Source: Nitrospirota bacterium (GTDB taxonomy: Bacteria > Nitrospirota > Nitrospiria > Nitrospirales > Nitrospiraceae). From it: DNA of 64,000 nucleotides. Positions 49,992 to 59,973 of this stretch are shown here, piece by piece. Location: NCBI GenBank assembly GCA_030682135.1, contig JAUXQT010000108.1:1-64000 (forward strand). The letters are read 5' to 3'. Under the pieces are notes generated by a model. It worked only from the letters and a program-made list of their open reading frames with translations. It was not told where the DNA came from and made no database searches. Numbering within the stretch: the stretch's first letter is position 1; each line of letters opens with the position of its first letter. Made by a program: the position numbers and the translations under genes.

Positions 49992-51410
49992 CTAGCGTTC
50001 GGCTTCCGTGAGATCGCCTGCCTCTTCCAGATCTTCAAGATCGGCTTCCGCCTTCGCCTTCGTGGTTGAGGGATGCAGGCCATACTTCTTCAACATTTTG
50101 TAAAAATCTGCCCGATAGCGACCGGCAAATTGGGCGGCCCGCGAGATATTGCCGCCGGTCAGTTGCAGGACGTTCTTGAGATAGGTCTTCTCGAACTCTT
50201 CCTTGGCTTCGGTCAGCGGCTTCAGCGGCGCGTCCGGTGAGGTGCCCATCGAAGGCAGAAGGTCCGGAGTAATCATGTCCTGGCGCGTCATCACGGAGGC
50301 CTTTTCAATGACATTCTCCAGCTCGCGGACATTACCGGGCCAGGGATGCGTGAGCAGCCGATTGAGCGCGGCCGGTGTAAAACCGCGCAAATCTTTATTA
50401 GCCCGTTTTGCACTCGCGGTCAGAAAATGTTGGGCCAACAAGGGGATATCATCCCGACGGTCGCGCAGCGGCGGGATAAACAACGGGACGACGGAAATGC
50501 GATAGAAGAGATCGTTCCTGAATGAACCATTCTTCACCGCTTCGCCGAGGTCTTTATTGGTCGCGGCAATAATCCGCACATCGATCTTCGTCGTCGTTTC
50601 AGAACCCACTTCGCGGACTTCCCGTTCCTGCACAGCCCGCAAGAGTTTGACCTGCATCGAAAGCGGCATCTCGCCGATCTCATCGAGAAACAGCGTCCCG
50701 CCGTTGGCACATTGAAAGAGGCCTCGCTTGGCGCCATGGGCGCTGGTAAAGGCGCCACGTACGTGGCCGAAGAGTTCAGACTCGAAGAGGGCTTCCGGAA
50801 TGGCCGCGCAATTGAGCGCAATGAAGGGCCCTTTATTCCGTCGGCTGTTCGAATGGATCACGCGGGCGAACACTTCTTTGCCAGTCCCGGTTTCTCCAAA
50901 GAGCAGAATGGTGGCATCGGAGTCTGCCACCTGCACCACTTGTTGGAGCAATCGCTGCATCGCAGGACTCCGTGCGACGATGTTTTCCATGCCATACAAT
51001 TCGTTGACGAGCGACTTCAGGCGTTGGATTTCTCCTCGCATCCGTTGCGGCGAAAGCCCCTCTTCGATCTTGGCCTTGAGCTCCTTATCATCGAACGGCT
51101 TGGTGAGATAGCCAAAGGCCCCGCGCTGCATCGCCTCCACGGCATTGGGAATGCTGCCATGGGCCGTCAGGATGATGACCGGAAGGCCCGGCTGCATGCG
51201 CAGCAATTCCTCTGTCACATCTAACCCGTCTTCGTTACCCAGGCGGAGGTCGGTAATGACCAGGTCGAACCGGTTATTCTTGGCTGCGGCAATCGCGTCA
51301 CGCCCGCTGGTGCAGCCGGTCACGGCAAAACCCATGGCGGTCAACCGCATCTTCACGAGATGCAGGAGGCCCTCTTCGTCGTCGACTACGAGAATATGTT
51401 CTTTTTCCAT
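49992..51410 (-). CDS. Sigma-54-dependent response regulator (GlrR/NtrC family)
   Basis: A 472-residue regulator. Receiver (about 1-120) with Asp10/Asp11, phospho-acceptor Asp54 (VITDLRLG) and Lys104 (LTKPFDD). AAA+ domain (about 145-385) with Walker A GETGTGKE at 172-179 and LFLDEIGEMP. The sigma-54 contact loop reads GAFTSA at 219-224 in place of the usual GAFTGA. Fis-type helix-turn-helix at the C terminus (TGGNISRAAQFAGRYRADFY). It is the third gene of a kinase-lipoprotein-regulator operon resembling glrK-qseG-glrR. Targets are not identified here. Confidence 0.9.
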   Translation of the reverse strand: MEKEHILVVDDEEGLLHLVKMRLTAMGFAVTGCTSGRDAIAAAKNNRFDLVITDLRLGNEDGLDVTEELLRMQPGLPVIILTAHGSIPNAVEAMQRGAFGYLTKPFDDKELKAKIEEGLSPQRMRGEIQRLKSLVNELYGMENIVARSPAMQRLLQQVVQVADSDATILLFGETGTGKEVFARVIHSNSRRNKGPFIALNCAAIPEALFESELFGHVRGAFTSAHGAKRGLFQCANGGTLFLDEIGEMPLSMQVKLLRAVQEREVREVGSETTTKIDVRIIAATNKDLGEAVKNGSFRNDLFYRISVVPLFIPPLRDRRDDIPLLAQHFLTASAKRANKDLRGFTPAALNRLLTHPWPGNVRELENVIEKASVMTRQDMITPDLLPSMGTSPDAPLKPLTEAKEEFEKTYLKNVLQLTGGNISRAAQFAGRYRADFYKMLKKYGLHPSTTKAKAEADLEDLEEAGDLTEAER

Positions 51411-51420
51411 GGCATTCCTT

Positions 51421-52206
51421 TTACGGTATCGTCTGTTCCGGCACAGTCGGAGGCGGTGTGCCAGTCGATGGGGGACGAATCGGACGAACTTTATCCCGCA
51501 TTTCCTGGTCGATACGCTTCAGCGCCTCCAACTGGCTCGTCAATTCATCTATTTTCTTATCTCGATCCGTCAATTGCTTTTGTAAGGATGACAGGATGCC
51601 GGTGTCAGCCGAACCCTTTGTGCTGTCCCGTTTGCCGCTCACGGCGTCCATCTTCCGTTCGCGTTCGGCTAAATCGCGCTGGAGACTTTCCAGGGTTTGG
51701 GCATCGGCATCCTTCATGGCCCGCAATTGCTGGACGGTCAACTCTCTATCAAGCAAGTCCCGCACCAGACGATCAGAAGCCTGGGCCAGGATCGCCTGAT
51801 TCTCTGAAATGGCCGGTGCCGCCATGACCGATTGCAGCCACGATTGCTCAACGGGAACGGCACGATGCTGAAGCAACTGTACCCAGACTTTACTGGAGGA
51901 GGCCAAGCTGCTCTTGGGCGCGGCGGCAATCACTTTCTCAAAATACTTGATGGCACTCTCTCGGCTTTCGTAGAGACCCAGGAGGGCCCGCAAAAAATAG
52001 ACGTGATCGCAGGAGTTGTGCTCGGCGCATTTCGGGGCGAGCGCCTCCTGTTTTTTCGCCAGCGCATGGAGGGATTTCGCCTCTCCCGCATCGACGAGGA
52101 AATAGGGCTGCGACATGGGCGGGGGCGCTGGCCAGGTCGAACATCCCGTGACGAAAAGACAGGACAGGATCGCTGCCATAAGTCCATGCTGAAGAACCTT
52201 CATCAT
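51421..52206 (-). CDS. QseG-like lipoprotein of a two-component operon
   Basis: A 261-residue lipoprotein: signal MMKVLQHGLMAAILSCLF, then the lipobox VTGC with cysteine near residue 22. Residues 40-130 are helical with Cys and His (CAEHNSCDHVYFLRALLGLY), and a coiled coil covers about 145-245 (LSSLQKQLTDRDKKIDELTS), followed by a Pro-rich end. It sits between kinase and sigma-54 regulator, in the position of QseG in the E. coli glrK-qseG-glrR operon, and may act on the kinase. Its ATG overlaps the kinase stop by 4 bp (ATGA). Confidence 0.75.
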   Translation of the reverse strand: MMKVLQHGLMAAILSCLFVTGCSTWPAPPPMSQPYFLVDAGEAKSLHALAKKQEALAPKCAEHNSCDHVYFLRALLGLYESRESAIKYFEKVIAAAPKSSLASSSKVWVQLLQHRAVPVEQSWLQSVMAAPAISENQAILAQASDRLVRDLLDRELTVQQLRAMKDADAQTLESLQRDLAERERKMDAVSGKRDSTKGSADTGILSSLQKQLTDRDKKIDELTSQLEALKRIDQEMRDKVRPIRPPSTGTPPPTVPEQTIP

Positions 52207-53744
52207 GCCGACTCTTCCGGTTTTGCAACCCGCAGAATAAACCGTACGGTCGTCCCCTTCTTGGCTTCGCTTTCGATCCAAATTCGTCCTCCGTGTGCTT
52301 CAACCACTTTTTTGGCCAGCGCTAACCCGAGGCCGCTTCCCGGCGTGGCATGTTTGGCCTTGGTACGTCCTTGATAGAAGCGCTCAAAAATATAGGGCAG
52401 GTCTTCGGCCTGAATGCCTGGTCCGCCATCGGACACACTCACTTCCAGCACTCCCGCTTTCGGGTCAGGCTTCATTACTACCTTTACAATGCCCCCTTCG
52501 GAGCTGAACTTCAAGGCGTTTGAGAGCAAATTATCCAGCACCTGCTCGATGCGAAGGGCATCTGCCTTGACCCAGACACGTTGCACTGGCCCTTCGACCA
52601 ACAGCTGCACATGTTTGGCATCGGCCAGCAGCCGGACTTTATTGACCGAGATATCGGTGATACGCTTGAGATCCGTAGGGACAATTCGATATTCCATCAT
52701 CCCGGCGTCCATCTTGGAGAGATCGAGAATCGTCGAGATGAGGGTGATGAGTCTGCGGCTGCTATCGGCCATAATCCGCAAGGTCGTGCGTTGTTCTTGC
52801 GTCAAGGGACCGGGAATTTCATCCAAGAGCAAATGGGTGCCTTCCTGGATAGAGGCCATCGGCGTGCGCAACTCATGGGAGACGTGGGCGAGAAACTCCC
52901 CCTTCATATCGTCGAGCTCTTGCAGTTTGGTCCCCATCCAATTCACCGCATCGACAAGGTCTCGCAACTCGCTGGGGGCTCGAATGTTGAGCGATGTGCG
53001 GAAATCCCCCTGCCCGATTTGTTTGATATGGTTCTGCAATTGGCGGAGCGGGCGAAGCACCGTGTAGCTGGCAAAGCCGGCCAACGCAATCCCGAACACG
53101 AGCGCAAGCAGCACCAGCTGCTCCGTGACGGCCTCGGCTTGCGCCGAACTCTCCCGTGACCGGCTGACCCCGACACTGATCCCCGTTTCATGAAAGTCGA
53201 TAAACTGTTGAAGTGTCGCGCCCATGCGATCCATCAAGGCGTCTCGCCGCCGCTCATAGTCCACGGATAGGGTAACGGAAGATGCCTGGACGTGATGCGA
53301 CTCTAATTCCGCATGAAAGATCGTAAGCCGTTCTTGCTGGAGGTGCTTGACCTCCTGCAACAGCTGCAGGCCTTGCGGCGCGAGCTCCTGAGTTTCCAGG
53401 CTCTGGAGGCCCCGGTGAAATTCGTCGACCTCTTCATCGAAATGCTGCAAAAATGTGGCATCGCGTACAGCCAGATACTTCTTCTCGCTATTGAGTTGGG
53501 CATAGAGCACGGTGAGCAGACGTTTCGCCGACTCGATCGCCGGATAATGATGTGCCGCCATGTTGGCACTCAATGCCGTCAGCTGGCGCAACTGAAACAG
53601 GGCGTATAAATTTACGCCTGCCATCATCACAATGATGACAAGTGACGTAAGCACGATTCGCCAAAAGATAGATAAACGCACGAGCGACACTCTTTCCCGG
53701 CTTTGAGATGCGCGGATAACTGTAGAGACTGTAGGTATTTCCAT
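52203..53744 (-). CDS. Sensor histidine kinase of the sigma-54 regulator operon
   Basis: A 513-residue membrane sensor kinase. It has two membrane segments (about 29-50 and 210-228), a periplasmic helical sensor between them (about 55-205), and a HAMP domain (about 230-280). The phosphorylated H-box is EFLAHVSHELRTPM with His290. The catalytic domain has the N-box DNLLSNALKFS, the G1-type SVSDGGPGIQ and PGSGLGLALAK. It should phosphorylate the downstream sigma-54 regulator. The ligand is unknown; GlrK-type kinases respond to envelope stress. It heads the three-gene operon. No strong ribosome site is visible. Confidence 0.9.
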   Translation of the reverse strand: MEIPTVSTVIRASQSRERVSLVRLSIFWRIVLTSLVIIVMMAGVNLYALFQLRQLTALSANMAAHHYPAIESAKRLLTVLYAQLNSEKKYLAVRDATFLQHFDEEVDEFHRGLQSLETQELAPQGLQLLQEVKHLQQERLTIFHAELESHHVQASSVTLSVDYERRRDALMDRMGATLQQFIDFHETGISVGVSRSRESSAQAEAVTEQLVLLALVFGIALAGFASYTVLRPLRQLQNHIKQIGQGDFRTSLNIRAPSELRDLVDAVNWMGTKLQELDDMKGEFLAHVSHELRTPMASIQEGTHLLLDEIPGPLTQEQRTTLRIMADSSRRLITLISTILDLSKMDAGMMEYRIVPTDLKRITDISVNKVRLLADAKHVQLLVEGPVQRVWVKADALRIEQVLDNLLSNALKFSSEGGIVKVVMKPDPKAGVLEVSVSDGGPGIQAEDLPYIFERFYQGRTKAKHATPGSGLGLALAKKVVEAHGGRIWIESEAKKGTTVRFILRVAKPEESA

Positions 53745-53893
53745 ACACTATTTTCCCATGCCACTCAAGGGATCAGGCAAACAAATTCTTGCGGTGTCAT
53801 TTACCCTGGCGAGGGCAAGGGAGCCAGGAATGGCTGAGCAGCGTCTGAATCGGGAGTGGTGGAAGCTGAAATATCCTACCACACCGCTCGTCT

Positions 53894-54715
53894 CTACTTG
53901 AATGGCGAGGCAAATCGGCGCTGGCGTCGCGACAGGCCATGGAGTGATGCAAAGAGATGGCCACGAAACAATAACATGGCGACGGCAAGCGGCGGGGTAA
54001 GGAGCAGGCCGAGATACCAGCTGACCGACGAAGGGATTCCCACATAGTCCAGCCAACTACCGAGAATCGTGAAGGGCAGCACAAGGAGTTGGAAAAAATC
54101 CAAACCAGCCCCTCTCCCCACTCGGCTGGAGAGGGAAAAAAACGATTGCAGGCCCATGGGCGAGAGGACGATAGGGATAAGGATCAGGGCAAATGGAAGA
54201 AACCACTCAATCCAATTCTCCAGGACAAACTCATACGAGGTCTTGAATACGTCGAGCGGAGAATCATGCCGCACTTGATAGACAATTTCCGGTGCCGGGT
54301 TCAGCAGCAAAAAAATGAGCAGCAGGCCGGCGTACGACAGGAGTTGCCCATAGGGGTTCGTCTGCAGGCTCATGTCGAGCGCCATGAGCGGCAACCAGAG
54401 CACGAACCCGATGCCGATCACATCCCAAAAGTAATGGCCGACGCTGTTGACAATGTCGTGGAGGGTAAGCACGCGCGCATGGGTAATCGACTGTTCGACC
54501 AGACTCAGAGTGGCACCGACCAACAGAGCGTTCACCGCGCCGAGAAGAAAGCCGCCGATCATGCCGAGGGGCGAGGCAATTTGGCTGGCGAGAACCAGCA
54601 ACAGTCCAAATCCAACCACCGCCACCATCGTCATCCATCCGCGGGCGAGAGATTCTCCGGTTTTGCGGAAGGCGCTCCGATAGAGATCTATAGTTTCAGC
54701 TACAATGCGCGACAT
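53894..54715 (-). CDS. Polytopic membrane protein of unknown function
   Basis: A 273-residue integral membrane protein with six or so hydrophobic segments (for example WMTMVAVVGFGLLLVLASQI near 25-48 and LLSYAGLLLIFLLLNPAPEI). Start at the ATG at 54715 is chosen because the frame upstream (to 54913) enters the promoter region of clpB and is not hydrophobic. It is divergent from clpB. I cannot name a family. Confidence 0.65.
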   Translation of the reverse strand: MSRIVAETIDLYRSAFRKTGESLARGWMTMVAVVGFGLLLVLASQIASPLGMIGGFLLGAVNALLVGATLSLVEQSITHARVLTLHDIVNSVGHYFWDVIGIGFVLWLPLMALDMSLQTNPYGQLLSYAGLLLIFLLLNPAPEIVYQVRHDSPLDVFKTSYEFVLENWIEWFLPFALILIPIVLSPMGLQSFFSLSSRVGRGAGLDFFQLLVLPFTILGSWLDYVGIPSSVSWYLGLLLTPPLAVAMLLFRGHLFASLHGLSRRQRRFASPFK

Positions 54716-54846
54716 GAGAGACAATAGTCTGAGCGAACTTCTCTGGTCAAGCTGCGCCGCGACTCCTCCTGCGCCGTTGACTTCCCCTATCCAATGATTA
54801 TGTAACTGGCAGCAGTGCAAATAATTATGCAGAGAGGAATACTCCA

Positions 54847-57441
54847 ATGGACATGAACCGTATGACGGTGAAGTTACAAGAGGCGCTCCAGACTGCGTCA
54901 TCGCATGCCGCACGGCGGAGCCATCAAGGTATCGATGTGGAACACCTCTTACTTGCCTTCATCGAACAAGAAGGCGGGCTCGCCTCTTCCCTCCTCGAAC
55001 AAGCAGGATTATCGGTGCCCTCCGTTCGCCAGGCGGTCGAGCAGGCACTCGCCAAATTGCCGCAAGTGCAGGGCGCCGGGGCAGCGCCCGGACAACTTCA
55101 TGTCGCATCGCGGCTCAGCCAGGTGTTGAGCAAAGCCGAAGACGAACAACGAGCATTGAAGGACGACTATGTCAGTGTCGAGCATGTCATCCTCGCCATG
55201 GTCCACGAGGGGGGCGTGTTCAAAAAGCTGGGGCTGACGAAGGAACGATTATTGGGAGCCCTGCAACAAGTACGAGGATCGCAACGTGTCACGAGCCAGG
55301 ATCCGGAAGGCACCTACCAGGCGTTGGAAAAGTATGGTCGCGACCTGACCAGGCTGGCAGGACAAGGAAAGTTGGACCCCGTCATCGGGCGCGATGAAGA
55401 AATTCGCCGAGTCGTACAGATTCTCTCGCGTCGAACCAAGAACAATCCCGTGCTCATCGGGGAACCGGGCGTTGGCAAGACGGCCATTGTCGAAGGGCTC
55501 GCCTCTCGTATTGTCAAAGGAGATGTGCCTGAAGGTCTCAAGAAGAAACGCGTCATCACCCTCGACATGGGATCGTTGGTCGCCGGCGCGAAGTTTCGCG
55601 GCGAATTTGAAGAACGATTGAAAGCCGTCCTCAAGGAGGTGCAGACATCGGAAGGGCAAATCCTGCTCTTCATCGATGAGCTGCATACGGTCGTGGGAGC
55701 GGGAGCAGCGGAAGGAGCGATGGATGCCGCCAACCTGCTCAAGCCCATGCTGGCGCGCGGCGAATTGCATTTGATCGGCGCGACGACGTTGGATGAATAC
55801 CGGAAACATATCGAGAAAGATGCTGCATTGGAACGGCGCTTCCAGACGGTGCTGGTCGATCAGCCGACGGTGGAAGACACCATCTCGATTCTGCGAGGGC
55901 TAAAAGAACGTTACGAAGTGCACCATGGGGTGCGCATCAAAGACGCAGCCCTGGTCGCTGCGGCAAAACTGTCGAATCGCTATATCGCCGATCGGTTTCT
56001 TCCCGACAAAGCCATCGATCTGGTCGATGAGTCGGCAGCCTGTTTGCGGACGGAAATCGATAGTTTGCCGGCGGAACTGGATGAAGTCTCCCGTAAGGTG
56101 ATGCAGTTGGAGATCGAGCGGGAGGGCTTGCGGAAAGAACAGGATCAAGCCAGCCAGGCGCGGTTGGCGACGCTGGAACTGGAACTGGGCGAGAAACAAG
56201 AAGAGCGGCAGGCGCTCAGAACGCGCTGGGACTCGGAGAAAGCCTCGGTGGCCCGCCTGCGCAAAATGCGAGAGGCCATGGAGGAGGTCAAGCAATCGAT
56301 GGAGCGTGCCGAACGGGCGTACGATCTGAATCGTGTGGCGGAGCTGCGCTACGGTGAGCTGCCACGCCTTGAACGAGAACTGGCGTTGGAACAGGAACAG
56401 CTCGGCCTGAAACAGGGCGAGAGCCGGTTGCTCAAAGAAGAAGTGGATGAGGACGATATTGCGGCCATCGTGAGCCGTTGGACGGGAATCCCTGTCTCCC
56501 GGCTGGTCGAAGGCGAAACGGAAAAGCTCCTCAGGCTGGGCGAACTGCTGCATCAGCGTGTAGTCGGCCAGAATGAAGCGGTGGACGCGGTGGCCGATGC
56601 GGTTCTCCGCGCGCGTTCCGGCATCAAAGACCCGAACAGGCCCATCGGTTCATTCCTTTTTCTCGGTCCGACCGGGGTTGGGAAGACCGAATTGGCCCGA
56701 GCGCTCGCCTCGACGCTCTTCGATGACGACGCCAATCTGATTCGGATCGACATGTCCGAGTACATGGAGAAACATACGGTGGCCCGTCTGATCGGAGCCC
56801 CGCCGGGCTATATCGGCTACGAAGAAGGAGGCCAACTGACGGAAGCGGTTCGGCGGCATCCCTTCTCCGTCATCCTGTTCGACGAGATCGAAAAGGCCCA
56901 TCACGATGTCTTCAATGTCCTGCTCCAAGTCTTGGACGATGGACGGCTGACCGACTCTCAGGGCCGGACCGTCGATTTCAAGAATACGGTCTTGATCATG
57001 ACCTCGAATATCGGCAGCCCGCAGATCCTTGAGGCCCAGCAACGGCGCGCGTCGTATGACGAAGTCTGTGCCCTCGTCATGGTGGAGCTCCGAGAACATT
57101 TCCGTCCTGAATTCTTGAACCGCGTCGATGAGACGGTGGTGTTTCATCCGCTGGAATCGGAGCAACTGGCGAAAATCGCGGAGATTCAGCTGGAGCGGTT
57201 ACGGGCTCGTTTGGCGGAGCGGCGAATCACTCTGACCATCACACCGGCCGCGTTACGCCATCTGGGTGAGCGCGGGTACGATCCGATCTATGGAGCGAGG
57301 CCGTTAAAGCGCTTGATTCAACAGGAATTGGAAACACCGATGGCGCGTCAGTTGATCAAGGGTGAGTTGCGCGATGGCGATACGGCGACCGTCGACCTGA
57401 AAGACCAGCACATCGTGATCGTGCCGACGGTTACAGCCTAG
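54847..57441 (+). CDS. clpB: ClpB disaggregase chaperone
   Basis: An 864-residue hexameric AAA+ disaggregase of full family length. N-terminal Clp-N repeats (about 1-145), first nucleotide domain with Walker [11 protein letters not shown], and a middle coiled-coil domain (about 400-530). The second nucleotide domain has [14 protein letters not shown] and [12 protein letters not shown]; a C-terminal ClpB D2 small domain ends the chain. It solubilises aggregated proteins with DnaK. GAGAGGA lies 8 bases before the ATG. No CIRCE element is visible. A palindromic repeat follows directly. Confidence 0.97.
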   Translation: MDMNRMTVKLQEALQTASSHAARRSHQGIDVEHLLLAFIEQEGGLASSLLEQAGLSVPSVRQAVEQALAKLPQVQGAGAAPGQLHVASRLSQVLSKAEDEQRALKDDYVSVEHVILAMVHEGGVFKKLGLTKERLLGALQQVRGSQRVTSQDPEGTYQALEKYGRDLTRLAGQGKLDPVIGRDEEIRRVVQILSRRTKNNPVLIGEPGVGKTAIVEGLASRIVKGDVPEGLKKKRVITLDMGSLVAGAKFRGEFEERLKAVLKEVQTSEGQILLFIDELHTVVGAGAAEGAMDAANLLKPMLARGELHLIGATTLDEYRKHIEKDAALERRFQTVLVDQPTVEDTISILRGLKERYEVHHGVRIKDAALVAAAKLSNRYIADRFLPDKAIDLVDESAACLRTEIDSLPAELDEVSRKVMQLEIEREGLRKEQDQASQARLATLELELGEKQEERQALRTRWDSEKASVARLRKMREAMEEVKQSMERAERAYDLNRVAELRYGELPRLERELALEQEQLGLKQGESRLLKEEVDEDDIAAIVSRWTGIPVSRLVEGETEKLLRLGELLHQRVVGQNEAVDAVADAVLRARSGIKDPNRPIGSFLFLGPTGVGKTELARALASTLFDDDANLIRIDMSEYMEKHTVARLIGAPPGYIGYEEGGQLTEAVRRHPFSVILFDEIEKAHHDVFNVLLQVLDDGRLTDSQGRTVDFKNTVLIMTSNIGSPQILEAQQRRASYDEVCALVMVELREHFRPEFLNRVDETVVFHPLESEQLAKIAEIQLERLRARLAERRITLTITPAALRHLGERGYDPIYGARPLKRLIQQELETPMARQLIKGELRDGDTATVDLKDQHIVIVPTVTA

Positions 57442-57459
57442 AAGCTGCTGAATAGCCTC

Positions 57460-57581
57460 AGGATGCTCAAAATGGCCGTTCAGCAAGGCCGCAGTGAGTG
57501 AAGATCCGAGGCGTACCCTCTGGGGTACGTCGAGGGTCTAAACGATGCGAGAACGAAGCTGACGGACGTTTTCAGCATCCT
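57460..57581. repeat. Dispersed palindromic repeat, copy 3
   Basis: 122 bp with ends AGGATGCTCAAAATGGCCGT and, on the other strand, AGGATGCTGAAAACGTCCGT. The interior AAGGCCGCAGTGAGTGAAGA and the central GAGGCGTACCCTCTGGGGTA are very similar to the copy at 37917-38032. It starts 19 bp after the clpB stop codon and may end that message. Confidence 0.75.
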
Positions 57582-57592
57582 GCTGGGCTGTC

Positions 57593-58018
57593 TCAGCCGA
57601 GGACGATAGATCCGCCCTTCACATCTTGCGTTGTGCCGGTGGCGCGAAGCTTGTCGATTTTCCATTCGGTGGGAGAGACTTCGAACAGGTGGCCTTTAAT
57701 CGTATGGAAGGCCCCCTTCGTGAAGGCCACCAGGTCCGGCGTCTTGAGTTCCATCTTGAGGATCACGGCTTCCGAGGCCAGATGTGTGAGCAGCAGACTC
57801 TTCGGGGTCCTGCTCACTTCGTAGGCTCGTTTCTCATTGATCATCAAGGTGCTATCGTTGAGCTTAGCCGTCACTTTCCCGTTCGCATCGAACAACGCAA
57901 AATTCACGAGTAATGCACCAGTGGCCGGTTTCAAGGCGATCTGAATCTGAGGGATCCCTTCGACTTCAATCGTGCCGTCGGTGTTGCGATACAGGTTCGA
58001 ACCTACTTCCACGTCCAT
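57593..58018 (-). CDS. Conserved-looking small beta-rich protein, unknown
   Basis: A 141-residue soluble protein without signal or membrane segment. It alternates short beta strands (TIEVEGIPQIQIALKPATGA, LLVNFALFDANGKVTAKLND) and has the internal KPATG and KGGSIVLG turns, so a small beta-sandwich is likely. GAGG precedes the ATG at 58018 by 7 bases; an ATG at 58030 adds four residues. It is separated from clpB by the palindromic repeat and lies 38 bp after the small membrane protein gene. I do not recognise a family. Confidence 0.65.
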   Translation of the reverse strand: MDVEVGSNLYRNTDGTIEVEGIPQIQIALKPATGALLVNFALFDANGKVTAKLNDSTLMINEKRAYEVSRTPKSLLLTHLASEAVILKMELKTPDLVAFTKGAFHTIKGHLFEVSPTEWKIDKLRATGTTQDVKGGSIVLG

Positions 58019-58056
58019 GTCTGGCCTCATTTCACTTCAAGGTGAGTACAAATCGG

Positions 58057-58272
58057 TTACGACTTTTTAATTCGATCCAGGATCAATGCGAGACAGCCAC
58101 CGAGCAGACCTCCTCCCATGATGGTCGTCAGCAGCTCGACTAACTTCAGCTCCCACACCGATCCCTGCGCCTGCATGACTTCCCGAATGCCGCCTTGCAG
58201 GAGGATCACGGCGAGCGCCATGGTCGAGCCGACCACAAACCACCAGAGAAATACTTTCAAGGTCGATACCAT
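58057..58272 (-). CDS. Small two-segment membrane protein
   Basis: A 71-residue protein with two hydrophobic segments (about 5-25 and 45-64, MGGGLLGGCLALILDRIKKS at the end) joined by an amphipathic stretch. GAGGT lies before the ATG at 58272, which is 7 bp after the ComM stop, so it is probably co-transcribed with comM. No known family. Confidence 0.6.
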   Translation of the reverse strand: MVSTLKVFLWWFVVGSTMALAVILLQGGIREVMQAQGSVWELKLVELLTTIMGGGLLGGCLALILDRIKKS

Positions 58273-58279
58273 CTACACC

Positions 58280-59809
58280 TCAGAAATCCATTCGCCGGTC
58301 GAGACTGCGATATTGAATCGCCTCGGCCAGATGTACAGGCTCAATCGTATCAGAACCCGCGAGATCGGCAATGGTCCTCGCCACACGCACAATTCGTCCA
58401 TGGGCTCGAGCGGACAATCCGAGCTTCGTCAGTGCCTGCTCCAGAAGCTCCTGAGCCGGAGCCGCCAGGCCACAATACCGCTTCAGGAGCCGCGGCTTCA
58501 ACTGGGCATTTGTGTGAATCCCATCCTGACGATACCGCTGGAGTTGCCGATCACGTGCCGCCAGGACGCGCGATCGAATCGTGGCGGAACTTTCAGGGAT
58601 GGGACCTTGCTCGTGCAGGTCGCGCACGGAGACCGGAGGAACCTCGATATGCATGTCGATTCTGTCTTGAAGCGGCCCCGACAGTTTGGCTCGATAGCGG
58701 CGTATTTGCTGCGGGCTGCAAAGACATTCACGCGCACGATCCCCATAGTAGCCGCAGGGACAGGGATTCATCGCTGCAATCAACATGAAGTGTGCCGGGT
58801 AGCGAAGCGAGCCGCTGGCCCTGGTCAAGGTCACATGCCCGTCTTCCAGCGGCTGTCGCAATCCGTCTAAGACGGGACGTCGAAACTCGGGCGATTCGTC
58901 TAAAAACAACACACCATTATGGGCGAGCGATACTTCTCCAGGCCGTGGGACGGTCCCGCCTCCGATGAGTCCGGCATCGGAAATACTATGGTGTGGTGCG
59001 CGAAAGGGACGAACGGTCAGCAGCGGACGATCGGCCGTCAATTGTCCCGATATGCTATGGACGCGAGTCGTCTCGATCGCTTCCTCCTGCTCCATGAGTG
59101 GGAGAATCGTCGGGAGCCGTTTGGCCAACATCGTCTTGCCGGAACCGGGAGGCCCCACCATCAAGAGATTGTGGCCTCCAGCCGCAGCGATCTCCAGGGC
59201 ACGCTTGGCGTGATCCTGACCCTTCACATCGCCATAGTCGTCATCCTCCACAGGACGCATGGCAAAGAACCGGTCCCGGTCTACCTGGACCGGAGCCAGC
59301 GCAACCGTACCATTGAGAAATGCCACAGCCTCGGGGAGCGTGTGGAGTGGAAAGGCCTTCACGCCCTGCACCATCGCGGCCTCTTGGCTGTTTTCAGCCG
59401 GCAAGAGCAGCCGATGGGTGGACCGACAGGCGACCCCAATCGATAAGGCACCGGTAATAGCCTTGATCTGTCCGTCCAGCGAGAGCTCACCGACACAGAC
59501 GCAGCCTCGGACATGCTCGGCCGGGATCACTTCTTCCGCGACAAGAATTCCAATGGCAATCGCCAGGTCGAGCCCGGACCCTTCTTTCTTGATGCCGGCA
59601 GGAGCGAGATTGACCGTGATTTTCTTGGCAGGAAAATGAAAGCCCGTATTCTTCAGCGCAGATCGAACCCGATCACGGCTCTCTCTCACCGTAGCATCCG
59701 GGAGGCCGACGACCGAGAATTGTGGAAGCCCTCCGGTAATATCGACTTCCACATCGATCAGATGCGCATCGATCCCGACGAGCGCCGCACTCAGAACCTT
59801 GGCAAGCAT
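58280..59809 (-). CDS. comM: ComM/YifB AAA+ helicase-like protein
   Basis: A 509-residue AAA+ protein of the ComM (Mg-chelatase-like) family, which helps branch migration during natural transformation. The N-terminal domain (about 1-170) has PQFSVVGLPDATVRESRDRV and VNLAPAGIKKEGSGLDLAIA. The AAA+ domain has Walker A VGPPGSGKTMLAKRL, LFLDESPEFRRPVLDGLRQP and the ECLCSPQQIRRYRAKLSGPL region. Full length for the family. It is upstream of the small membrane gene and divergent from a secreted-protein gene. Confidence 0.94.
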   Translation of the reverse strand: MLAKVLSAALVGIDAHLIDVEVDITGGLPQFSVVGLPDATVRESRDRVRSALKNTGFHFPAKKITVNLAPAGIKKEGSGLDLAIAIGILVAEEVIPAEHVRGCVCVGELSLDGQIKAITGALSIGVACRSTHRLLLPAENSQEAAMVQGVKAFPLHTLPEAVAFLNGTVALAPVQVDRDRFFAMRPVEDDDYGDVKGQDHAKRALEIAAAGGHNLLMVGPPGSGKTMLAKRLPTILPLMEQEEAIETTRVHSISGQLTADRPLLTVRPFRAPHHSISDAGLIGGGTVPRPGEVSLAHNGVLFLDESPEFRRPVLDGLRQPLEDGHVTLTRASGSLRYPAHFMLIAAMNPCPCGYYGDRARECLCSPQQIRRYRAKLSGPLQDRIDMHIEVPPVSVRDLHEQGPIPESSATIRSRVLAARDRQLQRYRQDGIHTNAQLKPRLLKRYCGLAAPAQELLEQALTKLGLSARAHGRIVRVARTIADLAGSDTIEPVHLAEAIQYRSLDRRMDF

Positions 59810-59973
59810 GGATCACTCCGGTGCAAGACGGAAGGCTGATGGATTATAGAAACCCTCTCCCTCTGTTTCAATCGAAACAACAAGAGGCCACGGAATATGG
59901 TTTCATTTCCCTTGTCGCGGCAATGTACATCTCGGCGCTAGCACCCCTCCCTGCCCTTCTGTATACTTCTCCC

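Noticed and set aside
54716-54846. CIRCE or heat-shock operator before clpB
   Set aside because: No CIRCE inverted repeat is present, and no clear sigma-32-type promoter was recognised by eye.
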